In this document: positions 1 through 4,974 of the stretch, one piece after another
Layout: each line of letters starts with the position of its first letter
How positions within the stretch are numbered: the first letter of the stretch is position 1
Assembly (NCBI GenBank): GCA_027038805.1
Contig: JALWGO010000032.1
Span: 1 to 5,466 of the forward strand
Length of the DNA: 5,466 nt
From: Thermoprotei archaeon
GTDB taxonomy: Archaea > Thermoproteota > Thermoprotei_A > Sulfolobales > WANQ01
Reading direction: 5' to 3'
Made by a program: the position numbers and the translations under genes
The notes under the pieces: generated by a model
The model's input: only the letters and a program-made list of their open reading frames with translations
Database searches by the model: none
Told to the model about the DNA's origin: nothing

Positions 1-240
1 ACGGCTAGGATCCTCCCATTTAAGTAGATCTAAGGGATCACAGTTACCCGGCACAAAAAAGACGGTAATACCTGTCTTAATTAGGGGATTAAATGTACGT
101 TTAGCAGTAGTTATTGAACCAAAATGAGTTATATCACCCGCAATTACTATGAGATCAACGCCTTCATCTTCAATGATGTCTATTAGTTTCTCTACGTTTC
201 CTACCGAGGAATGAATATCCGTTACAGCAATTATGCGCAT
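1..240 (-). CDS. Calcineurin-like metallophosphoesterase, N-terminal 80 residues (runs off the left edge)
   Basis: The minus strand from the ATG at 240-238 reads openly to base 1, giving the first 80 residues. The visible metal-ligand motifs are in the order of the calcineurin-like (Icc-related) phosphoesterase family: D8-I-H10 after a buried beta strand, G35-D36 with a following H39, and P64-G65-N66-C67-D68. The GNCD form in place of GNHD is common in archaeal members. The family uses two metal ions to hydrolyse phosphomonoesters or phosphodiesters. The real substrate cannot be told from this fragment, and the later histidine ligands lie outside the window. The gene starts 12 bases after the stop codon of the aldolase-fold gene on the same strand, so the two are almost certainly co-transcribed. 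No signal peptide is seen, so a cytoplasmic enzyme is likely. Confidence 0.9.
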   Translation of the reverse strand, partial: MRIIAVTDIHSSVGNVEKLIDIIEDEGVDLIVIAGDITHFGSITTAKRTFNPLIKTGITVFFVPGNCDPLDLLKWEDPSR

Positions 241-246
241 ATAGGG

Positions 247-253
247 CCCCCTT
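247..253 (-). promoter_or_regulatory. Purine-rich ribosome binding site for the phosphoesterase gene
   Basis: On the minus strand a run reading AAGGGGG lies 6 bases before the ATG at 240. It begins inside the stop codon of the preceding gene, as expected for a downstream gene of an operon. It is an imperfect match to the GGAGG core, and the adjoining GGGCCC is self-complementary. Confidence 0.5.
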
Positions 254-1101
254 TATTTTATGTAATAATTTATTATAGATCTAATGTGATCTCTTATAGT
301 GGGAAACTCTGTAGGTATCGGGAGCCTTGTGTATTCTTTTATTGATGGTTCTAAAATATTGATTGCTACTTTTATTGCCCCTATGATAGTGTTAGCATAA
401 TCAGTTATTCGTGTTAGCTGACTAATATCCTCTATCTTAACATGATGTTTTTTCTCTATAAGGTTCTTTAATAACCCTATAGGTGTTATTGTACCCTCGA
501 ATTTATTTATAATTAAGCCATAGTCTCCAAATAGGTATAAACCTATTTCTCTATCAAGATCGTTAAGAGAGTTTCTCAATTCAATTATAAGCGATAACGG
601 GAGGTCTTGATCCACCATCATATGTGTTAGTTCTGGATATATTCTTAGCAATCCTCTAATAACTTCAATTATTTCCCTATTGTAGCCTATATCTCCTCTA
701 ACATATAACATTGTAGAGTTGCTGTATACTTTATTTAATGTTATTGCTATTTGTCTAGCAAGACATAGCTCACTCTTACATGTTTTATCGTTTAAATCTA
801 GCTCTACTACGAGGATATCGTCTATGATATCTGTACCATAATAATTTCTGATTTTATCCAGTAATTTTCTTAAACAATACTTATATGAAGGAATATAGAC
901 AAATACTTCTCCCCCGGCCCTCTTTCTAACATAAGAGAGTATATTAATGTATTCATCTAATGTTAGAGAATACACTTCCCCAACCCAGCTATTTACAAGT
1001 AATTTATCCTCAGCTATGTGTTCAAGAAGAATATCTAGAGCTTTATAGTCTACTCGTAGATCCTTATTAAAGGGTGTTATTAGTGGCAATACTATATCCA
1101 T
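253..1101 (-). CDS. Dihydrodipicolinate synthase/N-acetylneuraminate lyase fold protein lacking the catalytic lysine
   Basis: This 282-residue protein has the length and landmark order of the DapA/NanA class I aldolase family. The N-terminus reads LPLITPFN..RVDYKALDILLEH (residues 5-28), SWVGE at 38-42 stands where the family has GTTGE, followed by SLTLDEY (45-51). MLY at 131-133 stands at the YN-x-P site, FGD at 191-193 at the GDD site, and the C-terminal RLPIP (259-263) is typical. The family condenses or cleaves pyruvate adducts through a Schiff-base lysine in a (V/G)IKD motif. Here the corresponding stretch is HMMVDQD (160-166), with valine at the lysine position, and there is no lysine at all between residues 125 and 199. 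The paired threonines are replaced by W39-V40. I therefore call it an aldolase-fold protein of unknown activity, perhaps a pseudoenzyme with a binding or regulatory role, not a lysine-biosynthesis enzyme. Start choice is supported by a GGTGA element 9 bases upstream. It leads an operon with the phosphoesterase. Confidence 0.8.
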   Translation of the reverse strand: MDIVLPLITPFNKDLRVDYKALDILLEHIAEDKLLVNSWVGEVYSLTLDEYINILSYVRKRAGGEVFVYIPSYKYCLRKLLDKIRNYYGTDIIDDILVVELDLNDKTCKSELCLARQIAITLNKVYSNSTMLYVRGDIGYNREIIEVIRGLLRIYPELTHMMVDQDLPLSLIIELRNSLNDLDREIGLYLFGDYGLIINKFEGTITPIGLLKNLIEKKHHVKIEDISQLTRITDYANTIIGAIKVAINILEPSIKEYTRLPIPTEFPTIRDHIRSIINYYIK

Positions 1102-1110
1102 TACTATAGT

Positions 1111-1115
1111 TCACC
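1111..1115 (-). promoter_or_regulatory. Ribosome binding site (GGTGA) of the aldolase-fold gene
   Basis: The minus strand reads GGTGA 9 bases before the ATG at 1101, a good Shine-Dalgarno match that supports this start codon and implies a leadered transcript. Confidence 0.6.
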
Positions 1116-1129
1116 GTGCTAATGTGTTT

Positions 1130-1139
1130 TTAGATCTAA
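1130..1139. repeat. Perfect 10-base palindrome TTAGATCTAA
   Basis: This inverted repeat lies in the divergent intergenic region, close to where the leftward transcript should begin if the TATA element at 1161-1169 is used (about 25 bases away). It could be an operator half-site pair, but a single 10-base palindrome in A+T-rich DNA may occur by chance. Confidence 0.3.
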
Positions 1140-1160
1140 GCCCTGGTGTTGAGAAAACTC

Positions 1161-1169
1161 TATATAAAG
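1161..1169. promoter_or_regulatory. TATA-like element between divergent genes (reads TATATAAAG on +, CTTTATATA on -)
   Basis: The element is nearly symmetric, so it can be read as an archaeal TATA box in either direction. Rightward initiation would fall near 1188-1195, about 15-20 bases before the GTG at 1209. Leftward initiation would fall near 1138-1142, about 40 bases before the ATG at 1101, leaving room for the GGTGA ribosome site. The T-run at 1175-1180 lies downstream of it for the rightward gene. I see no other good promoter in 1102-1208. Confidence 0.5.
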
Positions 1170-1208
1170 TCTAGTTTTTTGGAGATGATGAGAGCTGCAT
1201 AGAAAAGG

Positions 1209-1778
1209 GTGTATACTCTGCATTCGTGTAAAAACCTTAAGTTAATCGTTACTACAAAGCCAGGTAAGGAGGAAGTCGTTGAAAACCAAGTAGGCGACTC
1301 TCTGTACATAGAGGATATAAATGTTACCATAAAGCGTACAAAGTATTCTGGAGTACTATTAGTATATACCAGTCTTAGTCCCTGGAGAGCCTTCTGGCTC
1401 GTAAATACATATCCCATACATGGGGCGTCTCGTATCATAGTAGTAGAATGTTGTACCGAGAGGGAACTTAGCAAATTACTACAATGTATTAAATCATTGT
1501 TAATGAAACATGTTAATGATAAAGGGATAGGATTGGAGATAACTATAAGAGGACATCTTTATAATAAGAAAGTAATTGAGGCAAATATATTCAAATTATT
1601 AAAGGAAACAGAATTTGAGCTTACATTTAAAGGAATAGAATATGAGTTGAAGATAGAAGTAATAGACAACATTATAACTGCATCAATTATGCCCTGGAGG
1701 TCTGATAGAGTTTCAAGAAGAATAAAGGAAATTATACGTAGACTAGGAATAAGCAATGAAGTAATAGATGGAGTTTAA
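1209..1778 (+). CDS. Stand-alone THUMP-domain RNA-binding protein, Tan1/THUMPD1-like
   Basis: This 189-residue protein has the order of archaeal Tan1-like proteins. An N-terminal strand with TTKPGKEE (residues 15-22) leads into SGVLLVYTSLSPW (47-59), the N-terminal half typical of the family. A THUMP-like segment follows with ASRIIVVE (73-80), IGLEITIRGHLY (107-118), a helix around 119-132 and strands to about 160, then a basic tail with several arginines (164-178). In the family, THUMP domains recognise tRNA acceptor-side structure. Tan1/THUMPD1 helps an acetyltransferase make N4-acetylcytidine in tRNA, and this is the best guess here. No methyltransferase, deaminase or ThiI catalytic domain is attached. 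The start is GTG; an in-frame TAG at 1200-1202 bars any longer version, and the ribosome site is weak. A guide-RNA gene follows on the opposite strand. Confidence 0.75.
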   Translation: MYTLHSCKNLKLIVTTKPGKEEVVENQVGDSLYIEDINVTIKRTKYSGVLLVYTSLSPWRAFWLVNTYPIHGASRIIVVECCTERELSKLLQCIKSLLMKHVNDKGIGLEITIRGHLYNKKVIEANIFKLLKETEFELTFKGIEYELKIEVIDNIITASIMPWRSDRVSRRIKEIIRRLGISNEVIDGV

Positions 1779-1779
1779 T

Positions 1780-1859
1780 AATATTGAGGGGCTCCGTCGC
1801 GCCGACCCTCATCATAGCATGAGATCAGGCTCGGGTTCTGTCTTCACGGCCCACATATT
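1780..1859 (-). ncRNA. Probable box C/D guide sRNA (minus strand, core 1789-1852)
   Basis: A GC-rich island in A+T-rich DNA reads, on the minus strand, as a complete C/D RNA. Stem GGGC (1852-1849) is followed by box C GTGAAGA (1847-1841), a 12-base guide (1840-1829), D' CTGA (1828-1825), 9 bases, C' ATGATGA (1815-1809), a second 12-base guide (1808-1797), box D CGGA (1796-1793) and stem GCCC (1792-1789). Both guides have the 12-base length characteristic of archaeal C/D RNAs, C' and D' match consensus exactly, and the terminal stem leaves the three-base bulge a kink-turn needs. Boxes C and D each have one departure, at bases that face each other. An outer AATAT/ATATT pairing (1859-1855 with 1784-1780) may extend the stem. 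Such RNAs bind L7Ae, Nop5 and fibrillarin and direct 2'-O-methylation. Exact ends are unknown, and I could not identify targets. Confidence 0.75.
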
Positions 1860-1883
1860 CTTACTATTATAGTAGGTTAATAA

Positions 1884-1890
1884 TTATAAA
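1884..1890. promoter_or_regulatory. TATA-like element (TTATAAA on +, TTTATAA on -) shared by hppA and the sRNA
   Basis: Read rightward, initiation about 26 bases away would be near 1913, giving hppA a leader of roughly 37 bases that contains its ribosome site. Read leftward, initiation would be near 1861, just before the 5' end of the guide-RNA fold. One element is therefore correctly placed for both transcripts. No clear BRE is visible on either side. Confidence 0.5.
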
Positions 1891-1934
1891 TCAAAGAGAA
1901 TTAACTTCTTAAATCCCTTAAAACAGTTGTGTAA

Positions 1935-1940
1935 GGAGGG
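1935..1940 (+). promoter_or_regulatory. Shine-Dalgarno site GGAGGG of hppA
   Basis: The strongest ribosome site in the window, 10 bases before the ATG at 1951. It decides the start: a TTG at 1927 opens the same frame 24 bases earlier but lies upstream of this site and has no ribosome site of its own. Confidence 0.7.
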
Positions 1941-1950
1941 TGTAAAAGCA

Positions 1951-4095
1951 ATGAGTATGCTAAGTATGGCTACAACGCTTGGGATAATAGCGGGTAGTGC
2001 ATCAATATTATATGTACTTGTGTTGATATATATGATATTAAAGATAAAGATACCAGAGGATAGAGCCGCCGAAATACACGGGTATATCAAGAGTGCTGCA
2101 GTGACTTTCATGAAGAGACAGTATAGCGTTATTTTAACAATAGCGATAACGGTGGCAGTCCTAATTATAGCGGCTGGACTAGTCGGTGGGAGCTCGCTAA
2201 TGTTAAAAACAGGTCTTGCCTATCTTGCTGGCGCGCTAAGTTCAACGCTCGTAGGAGTACTAGGTATGTATATAGCTGTTTTAAGTAATGTTAGGGTTCT
2301 CAAAGTTTTAGTGGATCAAGGATTGTCAAAGGCGTTGAGAATAGCATTCCGTGGAGGAGCAGTAACGGGGTTTATGGTGGGGGGTGTAGGGTTACTCGGC
2401 ATATCCTTGCTATTTATTGCGTTTGGCGGTCTTGGCGGCATGTATAGTGAGGCTGTGAAAGCATTGCTAGGATATGCTTTTGGAGCAAGCACTGTAGCAT
2501 TATTTGCTAGAGTAGGTGGAGGCATATATACTAAAGCTGCTGATGTTGGTGCAGACCTTGTAGGAAAAGTAGAAGTTGGAATACCTGAGGACGACCCGAG
2601 AAACCCTGGTGTAATAGCGGATAATGTCGGAGACAACGTAGGCGATTGTGCTGGGATGAGTGCAGATTTGTTTGAATCATATGTTGAGAGTGTTGTAGCG
2701 GCAATGGCTATAGGAATGCTTATTGGAGGTGCCATAGAACTCTCCTTGATAGCCTATCCACTAATATTTGCTGCTGCAGCATTACTAACAACGATTCTGA
2801 CTGCACAGTTTGTAGAATTATCCCCGCTAAAGGAGCCTTCAAAGACCTTGACAACGACATCACTAATTAGTATTATTGGTGTGGCAATAGTAACATTAAT
2901 ACCGTCTATAACTTACTCTAATGGCATAGGCATTCCGTTAGTGAATTTGTGGATAGCTGGTGTTATGGGGCTTATTGCTGGAGGTATAGTCGGATTTACA
3001 TCCGATTACTTTACATCGGGATCCTATAAGCCAGTAAAAACAGTAGCTTCAAGTTCTCAAGCAGGACCAGCACTAACGATTCTGAGCGGTCTCTCCATGG
3101 GCTTCTATAGTACTGTTGCGCCAACTATTGCAATAGCTATAGCAACTTTCATAGCATACTATATCGGCTCTACAACACTAGCAATGTTCTCTCCATTAAT
3201 AGGAGGAGTATATGCTGTAGCCCTTGCAGGTGTAGGCATGTTATCCGTTGCCAGTATTGTTGTGGCTGCCGACGCATATGGACCTATAGTAGACAATACA
3301 GCTGGTTTAGCTGAACAAGCTGGATATCCAGAGGAAGTTCGCGAGCAAGCTGATAAATTAGATTCAGCTGGAAATACGATGAAATCAATATCCAAGGGTT
3401 ATGCTATAGGCTCTGCAGCTTTAACATCACTAGCATTATTGTTCACATACGCGTCGCTTCTAAAAGACTATGTGAGTTCTATGAATGTGAGTTTTAACAT
3501 AGAAAGCGTTTTCACGATAACTAGACCTGATGTGCTAGCGGGGCTTCTAATAGGTGCCTCTATACCAGCATTCTTTACGGCATTAGTAATACAGGCGGTA
3601 ACAGCTGCAGCTTTTGCATTAGTAGAAGAAATTAGAAGACAGTTTAGAGAGAAACCGGGAATACTAGAATGGAAGGAGAAACCAGATTATAACAGAGCCG
3701 TTGACATTGTAACAAGATATGCGCTTAAACGCCTCATAGCACCAGGAGTATTAGCGCTTATAACTCCAATAATAGTTGGTGCCACACTTGGGCCAATAGC
3801 ATTAGGAGGAATGTTGATGGGCGCTATAATAACAGGCTTACTACTAGGCTTATTCCAAGGCAATGTAGGTAATACATGGGATAACGCTAAGAAATTCATA
3901 GAATCCGGTCACTTTGGAGGAAAGGGTTCGGAGGCGCATAAGGCAGCTGTAATAGGTGACACTGTTGGTGACCCATTGAAGGATGCAGCAGGGCCTTCAT
4001 TAAATATACTGATAAAGCTAATGGCTATAGGATCCTCGGTATTCCTGCCATTAATAATATTACTTAGAATAGCACTAGGGTTGCCGCCAATATAA
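1951..4095 (+). CDS. hppA: Membrane-bound proton-translocating pyrophosphatase, potassium-independent type
   Basis: This 714-residue, very hydrophobic protein (about 16 membrane helices expected for the family) hydrolyses cytosolic pyrophosphate and pumps protons across the cell membrane. All active-site motifs are present: K195, D198 and D202 in TKAADVGADLVGK; DNVGDNVGD at 224-232; DAYGPIVDN at 441-449; WDNAKK at 643-648; GGKGSEAHK at 656-664; and GDTVGDPLKD at 669-678. The segment GNTMKSIS (474-481) has K478 where potassium-dependent enzymes have alanine, and serine at 481 three residues on, the pattern of potassium-independent proton pumps; methionine 477 replaces the usual threonine. Helix 6 reads DLFESYVES with glutamates at both 242 and 246, whereas most relatives keep only one of these. 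GDPLKDAAGP departs slightly from the usual GDPFKD(T/S). ATG 1951 is preferred because of the GGAGGG site. The gene appears to be monocistronic, with TATA elements ahead of the next gene. Confidence 0.97.
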   Translation: MSMLSMATTLGIIAGSASILYVLVLIYMILKIKIPEDRAAEIHGYIKSAAVTFMKRQYSVILTIAITVAVLIIAAGLVGGSSLMLKTGLAYLAGALSSTLVGVLGMYIAVLSNVRVLKVLVDQGLSKALRIAFRGGAVTGFMVGGVGLLGISLLFIAFGGLGGMYSEAVKALLGYAFGASTVALFARVGGGIYTKAADVGADLVGKVEVGIPEDDPRNPGVIADNVGDNVGDCAGMSADLFESYVESVVAAMAIGMLIGGAIELSLIAYPLIFAAAALLTTILTAQFVELSPLKEPSKTLTTTSLISIIGVAIVTLIPSITYSNGIGIPLVNLWIAGVMGLIAGGIVGFTSDYFTSGSYKPVKTVASSSQAGPALTILSGLSMGFYSTVAPTIAIAIATFIAYYIGSTTLAMFSPLIGGVYAVALAGVGMLSVASIVVAADAYGPIVDNTAGLAEQAGYPEEVREQADKLDSAGNTMKSISKGYAIGSAALTSLALLFTYASLLKDYVSSMNVSFNIESVFTITRPDVLAGLLIGASIPAFFTALVIQAVTAAAFALVEEIRRQFREKPGILEWKEKPDYNRAVDIVTRYALKRLIAPGVLALITPIIVGATLGPIALGGMLMGAIITGLLLGLFQGNVGNTWDNAKKFIESGHFGGKGSEAHKAAVIGDTVGDPLKDAAGPSLNILIKLMAIGSSVFLPLIILLRIALGLPPI

Positions 4096-4106
4096 AAAGT
4101 CAATAG

Positions 4107-4111
4107 TTTTT
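4107..4111 (+). terminator. T-run downstream of hppA
   Basis: A TTTTT tract begins 11 bases after the hppA stop codon. Archaeal RNA polymerase can stop at such tracts without a hairpin, and none is seen. The second T-run at 4135-4139 could add to it. The assignment is tentative in this A+T-rich spacer. Confidence 0.35.
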
Positions 4112-4125
4112 AACAACTTCCATAA

Positions 4126-4154
4126 AAATATAAATTTTTACTTTGTATATAATA
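4126..4154 (+). promoter_or_regulatory. Promoter region of the TatD-family gene, two TATA candidates
   Basis: Two TATA-like stretches lie here: AAATATAAA at 4126-4134 and TATATAATA at 4146-4154. The second is centred about 24 bases before the ATG at 4174, the spacing of a leaderless archaeal transcript, and no Shine-Dalgarno sequence precedes that ATG. The first would give a leader of about 17 bases. Confidence 0.5.
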
Positions 4155-4173
4155 TGTCTCGCATTATGTAAAG

Positions 4174-4956
4174 ATGTGTGGTAGAATGTATAGATTATCC
4201 AATATAACTTATATTGACGCCCACTGCCATCTCTATGAATATAGCATGGACTATATAAGCGAACTAGTTAAAAATACTTTAATATTTGCTGTATCAGACG
4301 ACTTAGGCTCCTCAAGCAAGACAATAATCATATCTAGAAAATTTAACAATGTTTTTCCCGGTATAGGTATTCATCCATGGGTTATAGACCATGATATCTC
4401 ATTTAGTGAAGCTCTAGGAGCCATCAATTATTTTAGAGAACATATTGATAAAATAAAAATGCTTGGTGAAATAGGATTAGATTCCTATTTTAGAAAAAAC
4501 ACCATGGATAAACAAGTCGTAATATTTAAGGAACTTGTAAAAATAGCAGCTGAAAACAATCTACTAGTTAACGTGCATGCACTAGGTACTTGGCGTATAG
4601 TATTAGAAGAACTATATAGAAATGATGTACCAATAGCTATTTTACACTGGTATAGTGGCCCCATAAATATGATAAAGGATATTGAAAGCCTAGGATACTA
4701 TATAACAATCAACCCCTCAGTTGATTTTCAAAGAAAGCATAAAGAAGTCTTAAGGAAATCTCCACTCTCAATCATATTAACTGAGAGTGACGGCCCCTAC
4801 GAGTATAGGGGCAGAAAATTAGGCCCCTTTCTAATCCCGTGGCTTATACATATTATATCATCTGAAAAGGGAATAGAGCCTGTAGAATTAATTAAGGTGT
4901 TAAAGGAGAATGTTGCGAGAATATTTAGAAGACTAGGAGTAAAATACGTTTTATAA
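4174..4956 (+). CDS. TatD-family metal-dependent hydrolase (putative DNase)
   Basis: This 260-residue protein has the usual TatD length and the full set of amidohydrolase-fold metal ligands in order: H17 and H19 in IDAHCHL, GIHPW at 64-69, E99 in GEIGLD (98-103), H135 in VNVHA, H158 in LHWYSG, and D206 in ESDGPY (204-209). Studied family members are metal-dependent 3'-5' exonucleases or deoxyribonucleases active in DNA repair and degradation, while others remain uncharacterised hydrolases, so the substrate is an inference. All catalytic ligands are intact, so an active enzyme is expected, in the cytoplasm. ATG 4174 fits a leaderless start; ATG 4186 is an alternative that would only trim four residues. 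It lies 78 bases after hppA with its own TATA elements, so it need not be co-transcribed. Its end faces the convergent gene across an 18-base gap. Confidence 0.88.
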   Translation: MCGRMYRLSNITYIDAHCHLYEYSMDYISELVKNTLIFAVSDDLGSSSKTIIISRKFNNVFPGIGIHPWVIDHDISFSEALGAINYFREHIDKIKMLGEIGLDSYFRKNTMDKQVVIFKELVKIAAENNLLVNVHALGTWRIVLEELYRNDVPIAILHWYSGPINMIKDIESLGYYITINPSVDFQRKHKEVLRKSPLSIILTESDGPYEYRGRKLGPFLIPWLIHIISSEKGIEPVELIKVLKENVARIFRRLGVKYVL

Positions 4957-4974
4957 CTAATTTAACTCTTAGTT

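Noticed and set aside
1185..1191. ATGATGA on the plus strand as a box C of a second guide RNA
   Set aside because: No CTGA-like D or D' box follows at the 12-base distance, and there is no terminal stem.
1160..1474. Minus-strand open frame of 104 codons over the THUMP gene
   Set aside because: It lies antisense to a gene with clear family features, crosses the divergent promoter, and its translation resembles no coherent protein.
1780..1859. The GC-rich island as a tRNA or a transcription terminator of the THUMP gene
   Set aside because: No cloverleaf arms or CCA-proximal acceptor stem can be drawn on either strand, and no T-run follows a hairpin; the C/D geometry explains the bases better.
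1927..1950. TTG at 1927 as the start of hppA (eight extra residues)
   Set aside because: The GGAGGG ribosome site lies downstream of this TTG and correctly before ATG 1951; the extra residues are not hydrophobic and add no family feature.
2316..2735. Minus-strand open frame of 139 codons inside hppA
   Set aside because: Its Ala/Pro/Ser/Thr-rich translation is the antisense shadow of Gly/Ala/Val-rich membrane helices.
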